Source: Enterobacterales bacterium
GTDB lineage: Bacteria; Pseudomonadota; Gammaproteobacteria; Enterobacterales; Enterobacteriaceae
Direction of reading: 5' to 3'
DNA: 64,000 bases
NCBI GenBank assembly: GCA_015654925.1
Contig: JAATFX010000020.1
Location: forward strand, 166,266 to 230,265
In this document: one piece after another, positions 18,724 through 28,103 of the stretch
Position numbering within the stretch: position 1 is the first letter of the stretch
Layout of the letters: each line of letters begins with the position of its first letter
The notes under the pieces: generated by a model
What the model was told of the DNA's origin: nothing
Database searches by the model: none
Seen by the model: only the letters and a program-made list of their open reading frames with translations
Translations under genes and position numbers: made by a program

Positions 18724-19479
18724 CTAGGCGCGGGATTTGATATCCCGGGCTTCGTCGGGTTTGGGGGTTAGCGGGCCGATCCAGCGCTGTACCAGCCAGC
18801 AGGCCAGGGTAATAATCAGCCAGCTGAGGATAGTGCCCACAATCAGATCCCGCGGCCAGTGCATGCCCAGAATCATGCGGCTACCCATGACCACCATCGC
18901 CCAGGCCATGATAATCACCACCGAAGCGAAGTGGCGGCGCGGCCAAAGCAGTCCCAGGGCCAGCAGCGCCCAACTGGCGGCAAAGACCGTATGGCCGGAG
19001 GGAAATGCAAAGCCGGTTTCGTGCTGCCAGTGTTTACGCAGCCACGGGGGAATATTGGCCTGATCCTGCAATTCTTGCTTTACCAGCTGCGCGCGCTGTT
19101 TACGCGGCAGGGAGTAGAAAGCCCGGTCATCGATGTCGTAAGTGTGTTCCAGCCATAACACGTAGGGACGCGGTTCCTGTACCCGGTCTTTAATAACCGA
19201 CTTCAGCCCCTGGCCGATAAACAGCGTCGCGCCCAGGATGCAGGCCAGGCCCACCGCCGGTTTCAGGCGAAAGCGCAGGCACCAGAGAAACCAGCTTAAT
19301 AATAGCGCGCTGGTCAAGGCGCCCCAGGGCGAGGTCACGGTCTGGGTCATCCAAAACATGCCCTGCCACCAGTCGGCTTCATTTTGCGGATGCCACTGCC
19401 AGCCACTGACCCAAACCAAAAGTGGTATTATCATAAGCACCATCGCGCCCAGGCCGGTACGTTTTGCGATTTCGAACAT
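18724..19479 (-). CDS. pgpB: Phosphatidylglycerophosphatase B
   Basis: A 251-residue PAP2-family membrane phosphatase with about six transmembrane segments. The three catalytic motifs are complete: KDRVQEPRP, PSGHT and SRMILGMHWPRD. PgpB dephosphorylates phosphatidylglycerophosphate, undecaprenyl pyrophosphate and related lipids. ATG at 19479 (MFEIAKRTGLG) is preferred over the adjacent in-frame TTG at 19482. It is divergent from ribA, as in E. coli, with 290 nt between the starts. Confidence 0.96.
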   Translation of the reverse strand: MFEIAKRTGLGAMVLMIIPLLVWVSGWQWHPQNEADWWQGMFWMTQTVTSPWGALTSALLLSWFLWCLRFRLKPAVGLACILGATLFIGQGLKSVIKDRVQEPRPYVLWLEHTYDIDDRAFYSLPRKQRAQLVKQELQDQANIPPWLRKHWQHETGFAFPSGHTVFAASWALLALGLLWPRRHFASVVIIMAWAMVVMGSRMILGMHWPRDLIVGTILSWLIITLACWLVQRWIGPLTPKPDEARDIKSRA

Positions 19480-19769
19480 CAATAGCCATTCCGTTAAATT
19501 TCCAATACCGCTGAAGAGTTTACCCTCAGTACGGCTTGGATAGTGCCAAACGCAAAGTGCGCGTTAGTAAGCAATTGTGACAATCAAATGACTATTTTGC
19601 CATTGAACAGAATTTTCAACCGTCAGTTTTGGGTAAAGTTATGGCAAAATACCCTATTAATGGATCTTTGCGCATCGGTCTGCCTATCAGCCATACCGGC
19701 AGCGGTTATACCGGCGGTAGCTTTACCGACGGCAGGCGGTGCGCCGTTATTTCGGTTTTGGAGAGAAAC

Positions 19770-20363
19770 ATGCAGCTTAAACGTGTGGCAGAGGCCAAAC
19801 TGCCAACACCCTGGGGCGACTTTTTGATGGTCGGATTCGAGGAGTTAGCCACGGGACACGATCATCTGGCGCTGGTATTCGGCGATATTACCGGCGAACT
19901 GCCGGTGCTGGCGCGGGTTCACTCCGAATGCCTGACCGGCGACGCCCTGTTTAGCCTGCGCTGCGATTGCGGCTTCCAGCTCGAAGCGGCACTGACGCAT
20001 ATCGCCGAGGAAGGCCGGGGCATATTGCTCTATCACCGCCAGGAAGGGCGCAATATCGGCCTGCTCAACAAGATTCGCGCCTATGCCCTGCAGGATAAAG
20101 GGGCCGATACCGTGGAAGCCAACCATCAGCTGGGTTTTGCCGCCGACGAGCGGGATTTCACGTTATGCGCCGATATGTTCAAGCTGCTGGGCGTCGGGGC
20201 GGTGCGTTTGCTGACCAATAATCCGCAAAAAGTGGAAATCCTCACCGAGGCCGGCATCAATATTACCGAGCGGGTGCCGCTGATCGTCGGACGCAATCCG
20301 CTCAATGCCCGTTATCTTGATACCAAAGCGGCCAAAATGGGCCATTTGCTGGATATTAAATAA
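19770..20363 (+). CDS. ribA: GTP cyclohydrolase II
   Basis: A 197-residue enzyme opening GTP to the first riboflavin precursor. Zn ligands are in [18 protein letters not shown], and the GTP-binding [17 protein letters not shown] and LTNNP motifs are intact. The frame is open 47 codons upstream, but [18 protein letters not shown] at 19770, after GGAGAGAAAC, matches the E. coli start and length. No FMN riboswitch structure is recognised in the leader. Confidence 0.97.
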   Translation: MQLKRVAEAKLPTPWGDFLMVGFEELATGHDHLALVFGDITGELPVLARVHSECLTGDALFSLRCDCGFQLEAALTHIAEEGRGILLYHRQEGRNIGLLNKIRAYALQDKGADTVEANHQLGFAADERDFTLCADMFKLLGVGAVRLLTNNPQKVEILTEAGINITERVPLIVGRNPLNARYLDTKAAKMGHLLDIK

Positions 20364-20413
20364 ACCTGGCCATCCCCCTTTTTGATCGATATATGGGCAA
20401 AACGTGACCGTGA

Positions 20414-20460
20414 TGCGATCGGTAACGGAGATCGCATAGGGGTGATAGGCTACAATAGCC
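20414..20460. promoter_or_regulatory. Two dyads and -10 upstream of the Cro/C1-type regulator
   Basis: TGCGATC (20414-20420) and GATCGCA (20430-20436) form one inverted repeat. The perfect 13-bp GGCTA-CAA-TAGCC (20448-20460) forms another and contains TACAAT (20451-20456), a likely -10. The second dyad would suit autorepression by the gene that starts at 20485. The first could also be a ribA 3' hairpin. Confidence 0.45.
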
Positions 20461-20484
20461 TTTTATTTTATAGGGTCATATACC

Positions 20485-20898
20485 ATGAAGTTCAGTACCA
20501 TGAGCGACAGTGAAATCATCGCCGATCTCTGTTGCAGAATCAAAGATGCGCGCATCGAACAGCGCCTGTCGCAAATCGACCTGGCCGAACGTGCGGGATT
20601 GGGCATCGCCACCATTAAACGCGCCGAAATGGGCGGTTCGGTGACCTTGAGTACGTTGATCTGCATCCTGCGCGGGTTAAATCGCCTGCATCAGCTTGAA
20701 GGGGTGTTGTTTGACGCGGAGGTCCGGTCATTTAACGCGCAGATTAGCGGCGATCGGCAAAACGCGCCCCTGCGCATCCGGAAAAAAGCCGTCACCGCCG
20801 CGGCTGACGGGATGGAAAAACCGCTGTCGGAAAAAAGCGCCGATTCCACGGCGGTGGACTGGTATATCTCCGCCGCGGAAAACAACGTTATCTGGTGA
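20485..20898 (+). CDS. Cro/C1-type (XRE) helix-turn-helix regulator
   Basis: A 137-residue protein. Residues about 12-66 form a Cro/C1 helix-turn-helix (RIKDARIEQRLSQIDLAERAG, then TIKRAEMGG). The rest is a polar C-terminal part with no recognised domain. AGGG at 20472-20475 serves ATG 20485. No toxin, HipA-like kinase or phage gene is adjacent, so it is a solitary regulator converging on sdaB with 29 nt between stops. The target is unknown; the dyads in its own promoter suggest autoregulation. Confidence 0.8.
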   Translation: MKFSTMSDSEIIADLCCRIKDARIEQRLSQIDLAERAGLGIATIKRAEMGGSVTLSTLICILRGLNRLHQLEGVLFDAEVRSFNAQISGDRQNAPLRIRKKAVTAAADGMEKPLSEKSADSTAVDWYISAAENNVIW

Positions 20899-20927
20899 TC
20901 GGCGGCGTCAGCCCGCCGGTAGGCCGC

Positions 20928-22292
20928 TTATTCGCACAACACCACTTTTATCGCCAGCCCGCCGCGCGACGTCTCGCGGTACTTCGCATTCATATCCTTG
21001 CCGGTCTCATACATGGTTTCAATCACTTTATCCAGCGAGACCCGGGGTTCGGTGGTACGGCGGATCGCCATGCGCGCGGAGTTTATCGCTTTCATCGCCA
21101 CGATGGCATTGCGCTCGATGCAAGGCACCTGCACCTGTCCCGCGACCGGATCGCAGGTCAGGCCGAGGTTATGCTCCATGCCGATTTCCGCGGCGATGCA
21201 TACCTGTTCCGGACTGCCGCCAAGCAGTTCCGCCAGCCCCGCCGCCGCCATGGAGCAGGCGACCCCCACCTCGCCCTGGCAGCCGACTTCGGCGCCGGAA
21301 ATCGAGGCATTCATTTTGTACAGCGCCCCCACGACCCCGGAAGCCAGGAAGAAACGCAGATAGGCTTCGGGCGTCACCGGCTGGATAAAGTGGTCGTAGT
21401 AGGCCAGTACGGCGGGAATAATGCCGCAAGCGCCGTTGGTGGGCGCGGTAACCACCCGCCCGCCGGCGGCATTCTCTTCCGCTACCGCCATGGCGAACAT
21501 ATTGACCCAGTCCATGGCGTTCATGGGATCGGTGGAAAAGCGGTCGCCGGTGAACAATAGCCGGTGCAGGCTGGAAGCCCGGCGCGGCACCCGTATCGGC
21601 CCCGGCAGCACGCCTTCGGTATTCATGCCGCGCTGCATGGCGCTTTGCATGGTGCTCCACACCGCGCCGAAGTAGCTTTCGATCTCCTCGCGGCTGTGCA
21701 GCGCCAGCTCATTTTTCATCACCACCGCCGACAGCGACAGGCAATTATCTCGGCAATGGCGCAACAGGTTCTGCGCCGAGAAGAACGGAAACGGCACCGT
21801 TTGCTCGGTGGTTTCTTTTTGGCCGAAGCTTTCGCGATCGACCACGAATCCCCCGCCGATGGAGTAATAGGTTTTGCTATATACCAGGGCGTCCTGGTCG
21901 TAGGCGTTGAACATCATGCCGTTTTCGTGCAGCGGCAGGTTTTCATCACGAAAGTTAATGGCGGACGCCACGGCAAAACTCACCTCATGGCCGTCCGACA
22001 GGGGCAGCCGGCCGAGCTGGCGCACCTGGTTGATAAACTGCGGGATGGCATCGACATTCACCGTATCGGGCTGGTTGCCGGCCAGGCCCATGATAATCGC
22101 GATATCGGTGTGGTGGCCGCGGCCGGTTAATGAAAGTGAACCATAGACATCTACCGCAATACGGCTAACGGCGGGGGCCAATCCTTTGGCCATCAGGTCG
22201 TCGGTAAACATTTTCCCGGCCTTCATCGGGCCGACGGTATGTGAGCTGGAAGGCCCGATGCCAATTTTAAAGATGTCAAAAACGCTAACCAT
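20928..22292 (-). CDS. sdaB: L-serine ammonia-lyase (deaminase), SdaB type
   Basis: A 454-residue [4Fe-4S] L-serine deaminase producing pyruvate and ammonia. The beta domain opens VFDIFKIGIGPSSSHTVGPM. The alpha domain has the iron-sulfur cysteines in NGACGIIPA, VGCQGEVG and LTCDPVAGQVQVPC. Two ATGs compete: 22298 sits only 1 nt from the AAGGA, while 22292 (MVSVFDIFK) has 7-nt spacing and matches E. coli SdaB (MISVFDIFK), so 22292 is chosen. It lies 76 nt downstream of sdaC, as in the E. coli sdaCB operon; SdaA is the close paralogue. Confidence 0.92.
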   Translation of the reverse strand: MVSVFDIFKIGIGPSSSHTVGPMKAGKMFTDDLMAKGLAPAVSRIAVDVYGSLSLTGRGHHTDIAIIMGLAGNQPDTVNVDAIPQFINQVRQLGRLPLSDGHEVSFAVASAINFRDENLPLHENGMMFNAYDQDALVYSKTYYSIGGGFVVDRESFGQKETTEQTVPFPFFSAQNLLRHCRDNCLSLSAVVMKNELALHSREEIESYFGAVWSTMQSAMQRGMNTEGVLPGPIRVPRRASSLHRLLFTGDRFSTDPMNAMDWVNMFAMAVAEENAAGGRVVTAPTNGACGIIPAVLAYYDHFIQPVTPEAYLRFFLASGVVGALYKMNASISGAEVGCQGEVGVACSMAAAGLAELLGGSPEQVCIAAEIGMEHNLGLTCDPVAGQVQVPCIERNAIVAMKAINSARMAIRRTTEPRVSLDKVIETMYETGKDMNAKYRETSRGGLAIKVVLCE

Positions 22293-22368
22293 AACCATGT
22301 CCTTAGAGTACTGCGCCGGTCATTTACCCTGCAATCACCGGCGCATAAAGCGGGTTGGTCCGAAGGGA

Positions 22369-23658
22369 TTACCCCATCAGGCTATAGATAATCGCCGACA
22401 TGGCGATGAGGCCCATGAGCACGACAAACACGTTGCTGACTTTCCCGCTGTACTTCTTCATGGCCGGTACTTTCTGGATGGCGTACATCGGCATCAGGAA
22501 CAGCAGCATGGCGATAATGGGGCCGCCCAGCGTTTCGATCATGCCCAGGATACTAGGGTTAAGCGTCGCCACCAGCCAGGTGGTCAGCAGCATGAAGATG
22601 GCGGTAATGCGGTTAAGCCGTTCTTCCGAGGCGGTTTTACCCCGGCTGCGCAAAGATTTGATCATGATGCCGTTGAGGCCTTCGCGGGCGCCAAGATAGT
22701 GGCCGAGGAAGGATTTGCTGATAGCCACCGTGGCAATTATCGGCGCCATCCAGGCAATCAGCGGGTTGTTAAAATGATTCGCCAGGTAAGACAGGATGGA
22801 AATATTTTGCGCCTTGGCTTCCATCAGATCGACGGTGGACAGGCTCAGCGCGCAGCTGAAGACAAAAAACATCACCGTCACCACCATCATCACATGGCTA
22901 TAGGCCAGGATGCGGGAGCATTTTTTCTCGGCGCCCACGCCATATTCCTGGCGCTTGGCCACCGCGAATGAAGAGATAATCGGCGAATGGTTGAAAGAAA
23001 ACACCATCACCGGAATCGCCAGCCACAAAGTGACCATCAAACTATTGCCGGTCATGCTGCTGGCCACGGTGGCGCTATCGAAAATAGCGGTGCTCCAGTT
23101 GGGAATTAAATAAAACGCCAACAACATTAACGCCGCCACAAACGGAAACACCAGCACACTCATTGCCTTGACGATCATTTCTTTACCGAAACGCACCACG
23201 GTCATCAGGCCGACAATTAATATCAGCGATAATATGGCGCGCGGCGGCGCATTCAAATGAAGCTGATGAGTAATAAAGCTGTTAACGGTATTAGTAATGG
23301 CCACGCCATAAACCAAACAAATGGGATATATTGCAAAAAAATACAGTACGGTGATTAATTTACCCGCGCCAACGCCGAAATGTTCTTCGACCACTTCGGT
23401 TATATCTTCGCCACCATTCTTGCCGGATAATACAAATCGGCACAATCCGCGGTGCGCGTAAAACGTCATCGGAAAGGCGATAAGGGCCATGATGATCAGG
23501 GGGATGATGCCGCCTATGCCGGCGTTGATCGGCAAAAACAGTACGCCCGCGCCGATGGCCGTGCCGTAGAGACCCAACATCCACATCGTATCGCTTTTGT
23601 GCCAGCTGGATACGGAGGACGCCTCGATTACCGACGCACTCTCAGTCATGCTATTCAT
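22369..23658 (-). CDS. sdaC: Serine/proton symporter
   Basis: A 429-residue amino-acid permease of the hydroxy/aromatic transporter family with about eleven membrane segments. It begins with a polar tail and then WMLGLYGTAIGAGVLFLPINAG, and ends in MG, the SdaC length. RBS AGGAGAACACAATA precedes the ATG. It imports L-serine for the deaminase encoded next. In E. coli the sdaCB pair sits far from acnA and ribA; here it is inserted between them. Confidence 0.95.
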   Translation of the reverse strand: MNSMTESASVIEASSVSSWHKSDTMWMLGLYGTAIGAGVLFLPINAGIGGIIPLIIMALIAFPMTFYAHRGLCRFVLSGKNGGEDITEVVEEHFGVGAGKLITVLYFFAIYPICLVYGVAITNTVNSFITHQLHLNAPPRAILSLILIVGLMTVVRFGKEMIVKAMSVLVFPFVAALMLLAFYLIPNWSTAIFDSATVASSMTGNSLMVTLWLAIPVMVFSFNHSPIISSFAVAKRQEYGVGAEKKCSRILAYSHVMMVVTVMFFVFSCALSLSTVDLMEAKAQNISILSYLANHFNNPLIAWMAPIIATVAISKSFLGHYLGAREGLNGIMIKSLRSRGKTASEERLNRITAIFMLLTTWLVATLNPSILGMIETLGGPIIAMLLFLMPMYAIQKVPAMKKYSGKVSNVFVVLMGLIAMSAIIYSLMG

Positions 23659-24107
23659 TATTGTGTTCTCCTAAGGGGACGCTTAAATAAAAACCAAATT
23701 TTGTTAAAGATATTGCGTGAAGGTTAACAATAACCCTCTTCGAAAATATGTGATTATTTTCATTGTGACGCTATCTTTGCAGTGGCGGCATTCTATATCA
23801 AACAAAAATAATAAGAACCCTGTAGGGATCACAAAAATGGAGGGATTAATAATAACGGCGGAAAACTTATTTAAATTTAAAACATCAATAATGATATTTT
23901 AACTCTCAATGTTTATAAGGTTTCTATATTGATACTTTATATGCGGCAATAATAACAGAATTACGCTTCAAGACCAATGCATTTCATCATTCCGCCGGTG
24001 CGGTATTATTTATGCCCGTTAAATAATATACCTGAGCGTTTTATTGTCACGAACATTTTACTCCCGTGCGCTCTTCGTTCTCCTACGGAGACGAAGAGCG
24101 CCGCGGA
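23659..24107. other. 449-nt intergenic region: sdaC leader and acnA 3' hairpin
   Basis: No coding gene is seen. The sdaC-proximal part is A/T-rich. TGTGATTATTTTCATT (23749-23764) has one perfect CRP half-site and a weak second half, a possible CRP site about 100 nt upstream of sdaC. At the far end GCGCTCTTCGT (24069-24079) and ACGAAGAGCGC (24091-24101) form an 11-bp stem just after the acnA stop, without a T run. Confidence 0.5.
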
Positions 24108-26780
24108 TTACAGCATTTTGCGGATCACATAATTAAGGATGCCGTCATGGCGATAGTAGGTCAGCTCATTGCCGGTATCGATGCGGCAACGGGCCGGCAC
24201 CCCCGCGCTGCGGCCGTCGGCATAGGTAATGCTCACCATGACCGTCTGGCCTGGCGTCAGTTCGCTCAGGCCGCTGACGCTGATACTTTCGTCGCCGGTC
24301 AGCCCCAGAGTCTTGCGGTTCACCCCCGCCGGGAATTCCAGGGGAAGGATACCCATGCCGATTAAATTGGAACGGTGGATACGCTCGAAAGATTCGGCGA
24401 TCACCACCCGGATACCCAATAGCCTGGGTCCTTTAGCCGCCCAGTCGCGGCTGGAACCCGACCCGTACTCCTTGCCGGCGATAATCGCCAGCGGCACTTT
24501 CTCCTGCTGATAACGCATAGCGGCATCGTAGATGGCCAATTCATCCCCGGAGGGGATATGCCGGGTAATCCCGCCCTCGACGCCGGGCACCATTTCATTG
24601 CGGATGCGGATATTGGCGAAGGTGCCGCGCATCATCACTTCATAGTTGCCGCGGCGTGAGCCATAGGAGTTGAAATTGCCGGCTTCGACCCCGTTTTCAC
24701 GCAGGTAACGTCCCGCGGGGCTGTCCACTTTGATATTGCCGGCCGGGGAGATATGGTCGGTGGTCACCGAATCGCCCAGCATGGCCAGCACGCGCGCCCC
24801 GCTGATATCTTCCACCGGTTTGGGCTGGTGCTGCATCTCCTCGAAAAACGGCGTCAGGCGAATATAGGTGGAATCATCCTGCCAATCGTAGGTGGGGGTG
24901 CGGTTAACCTCGATATTTTGCCACTCCTGGTTACCGTTAAATACTTCGCTGTATTCTTTGTGGAACATGGCGCTGTTGACCAGCGCCACCGCATCGGCGA
25001 TTTCCGCCGAGGTAGGCCAGATATCCTTCAGGTAGACCGGTTGGCCCTGCGGGTCGGTCCCGAGGGGATCTTCGCTGACGTTGATCAGCATATTCCCGGC
25101 CAGGGCGTAGGCCACCACCAGCGGCGGCGAGGCCAGCCAGTTGGTTTTCACCAGCGGATGGATGCGCCCCTCGAAGTTGCGATTGCCGGACAGCACCGCG
25201 CCCACCGTCAAATCCCCGGATTTTATCGCTGCCTCAATCGACTCTTTCAGCGGGCCGGAGTTGCCGATACAGGTCGTACAGCCATACCCCACCAGATTAA
25301 ACCCCAATTGATTCAGGTAAGGCGTCAGCCCGGCGGCGGCCAGATAGTCGGTAACCACCTTGGACCCCGGGGCCAGGGAGGTTTTTACCCAGGGTTTGGT
25401 GCGCAAGCCTTTGTTGACCGCATTACGGGCCAGCAGGCCGGCGGCCATCAAGATATTGGCGTTGGACGTATTGGTGCAGGAGGTAATGGCGGCGATGACG
25501 ACCGCCCCCTGATGCAGTTCATACTGCTGGCCGTCCTGCTCGACATTCTGGAAATCGGGATGATGCGTGCGGCGGGTGAAGTCCAGTTCGTCGCTGGCGC
25601 GAAACGCGGCGGGTACGCCCGGCAGGGCTACCCGGTCCTGCGGCCGTTTCGGGCCCGCCAGGCTTGCCACCACCGTTCCCATATCCAGGGTCAGGGTGCT
25701 GGTAAAACGGGGCTCTTCCCCCGGTTGGCGCCATAATCCCTGCTGCTTGGTATAGGCTTCCACCAGGGCGATCTGTTCCTCGCTGCGCCCGGTCAGACGC
25801 ATATAATCCAGGGTAATGGCGTCCACCGGGAAAAAGCCGCAGGTGGCCCCGTATTCCGGCGCCATATTGGCGATGGTGGCCCGGTCCGCCAGCGGCAGGT
25901 CGTCCAGCCCATCGCCATAAAATTCCACGAACTTGCCTACTACGCCGTGTTTACGCAGCATCTGGGTTACGGTGAGCACTAAATCGGTGGCGGTAATGCC
26001 TTCATGCAATTTACCCACCAGTTTAAACCCGACCACGTCGGGTATCAGCATCGACACCGGCTGGCCGAGCATGGCCGCTTCGGCCTCGATACCGCCCACG
26101 CCCCAGCCCAGGACGCCCAGGCCGTTGACCATGGTGGTGTGGGAATCGGTACCGACCAGGGTATCGGGATAGGCCACCGCCTCGCCGTCCTGCTGTTCGT
26201 GCCACACGGTCAGCGCCAGATACTCCAGGTTAACCTGGTGGCAAATGCCATTTTCCGGCGGCACGACGCGGAAACGGCTGAACGCTTGCTGCCCCCAGCG
26301 CAGAAATTTATAGCGTTCGAGATTCCTTTCCATTTCCAATTGGTTGTTTTCGGCGAAGGCGTCCTCATTGCCATAATTATCGACGGTTACCGAGTGGTCG
26401 ATTACCAGATCCACCGGCGACAGCGGGTTCACTTTATTCACATCGCCGCCCAGGCGTTTGACCGCTTCACGCATCGCCGCCAAATCCACCACCGCCGGTA
26501 CGCCGGTGAAGTCCTGCATGAGCACCCGCGCCGGCCGATAGGCGATTTCCCCTTCCGCATGGGCATGCTCCAGCCAGCCTGCCAGGGCGCGCAGATCCGC
26601 TTCGGTGACGATCTCGTCGTCTTGATTGCGCAGCAGGTTTTCCAGCAGGACTTTCATGGATTTGGGCAGGGCGTCAAGGGACCCCAGGCGTTGGGCGGCT
26701 AACGGCAGGCTGTAATAACGGTAGGTTTTATCCAGCACGACAAGGGAATCTTTACTGGCTTCTCGGATAGTAAACGGCAT
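24108..26780 (-). CDS. acnA: Aconitate hydratase A
   Basis: An 890-residue monomeric aconitase interconverting citrate and isocitrate; in E. coli it is the stress and stationary-phase form. The three [4Fe-4S] ligands are in SCTNTSN and GCTTCIGNSGP. The substrate motifs GTDSHTTMVNGLG and AGKEYGSGSSRDWAAKGP are intact, and the C-terminal swivel domain is complete. GGAGGAATT-ATG is an excellent start. On the minus strand TATAAT is visible about 25 nt upstream, so acnA has its own promoter downstream of cysB. Confidence 0.97.
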   Translation of the reverse strand: MPFTIREASKDSLVVLDKTYRYYSLPLAAQRLGSLDALPKSMKVLLENLLRNQDDEIVTEADLRALAGWLEHAHAEGEIAYRPARVLMQDFTGVPAVVDLAAMREAVKRLGGDVNKVNPLSPVDLVIDHSVTVDNYGNEDAFAENNQLEMERNLERYKFLRWGQQAFSRFRVVPPENGICHQVNLEYLALTVWHEQQDGEAVAYPDTLVGTDSHTTMVNGLGVLGWGVGGIEAEAAMLGQPVSMLIPDVVGFKLVGKLHEGITATDLVLTVTQMLRKHGVVGKFVEFYGDGLDDLPLADRATIANMAPEYGATCGFFPVDAITLDYMRLTGRSEEQIALVEAYTKQQGLWRQPGEEPRFTSTLTLDMGTVVASLAGPKRPQDRVALPGVPAAFRASDELDFTRRTHHPDFQNVEQDGQQYELHQGAVVIAAITSCTNTSNANILMAAGLLARNAVNKGLRTKPWVKTSLAPGSKVVTDYLAAAGLTPYLNQLGFNLVGYGCTTCIGNSGPLKESIEAAIKSGDLTVGAVLSGNRNFEGRIHPLVKTNWLASPPLVVAYALAGNMLINVSEDPLGTDPQGQPVYLKDIWPTSAEIADAVALVNSAMFHKEYSEVFNGNQEWQNIEVNRTPTYDWQDDSTYIRLTPFFEEMQHQPKPVEDISGARVLAMLGDSVTTDHISPAGNIKVDSPAGRYLRENGVEAGNFNSYGSRRGNYEVMMRGTFANIRIRNEMVPGVEGGITRHIPSGDELAIYDAAMRYQQEKVPLAIIAGKEYGSGSSRDWAAKGPRLLGIRVVIAESFERIHRSNLIGMGILPLEFPAGVNRKTLGLTGDESISVSGLSELTPGQTVMVSITYADGRSAGVPARCRIDTGNELTYYRHDGILNYVIRKML

Positions 26781-26890
26781 AATTCCTCCAGACTTTTATT
26801 TCATTATAGTCATAACCCTATATAGGTTGAGGCATTGCTGTAAACAATATACAAGAAAAGGTAACTTTTTTATAACATATCGTGTTGTTA

Positions 26891-26912
26891 GCGGCGGATT
26901 GCCATCCGCCGC
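26891..26912 (-). terminator. Hairpin at the end of cysB
   Basis: A 9-bp perfect stem (GCGGCGGAT, 26891-26899, with ATCCGCCGC, 26904-26912) and a 4-nt loop begin 10 nt past the cysB stop. There is no T run. It separates cysB from acnA. Confidence 0.55.
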
Positions 26913-26921
26913 GTGACGCCG

Positions 26922-27902
<981 letters not shown>

Positions 27903-28053
27903 TCATCCTGGCATGAACAGGGCATTAAAGCACTGTTCCGGGTCGCTGTCGGCAGGCAGCGGGCGTTCCCCGGCATTTAGCGACGGGAAAGCATATCTTG
28001 CAATTAATACTATTTAATCATAAAAAATCGCTATATATAACTTATTTATAAGA

Positions 28054-28083
28054 CAAAAAAAAACCAACCGCAAAGGTTGGTTT
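28054..28083 (-). terminator. Intrinsic terminator of topA
   Basis: AAACCAACC (28061-28069) and GGTTGGTTT (28075-28083) form a 9-bp stem followed on the minus strand by about ten T. It begins 21 nt after the topA stop. Confidence 0.93.
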
Positions 28084-28103
28084 CGATTGGCCGCAGCCGG
28101 CGC

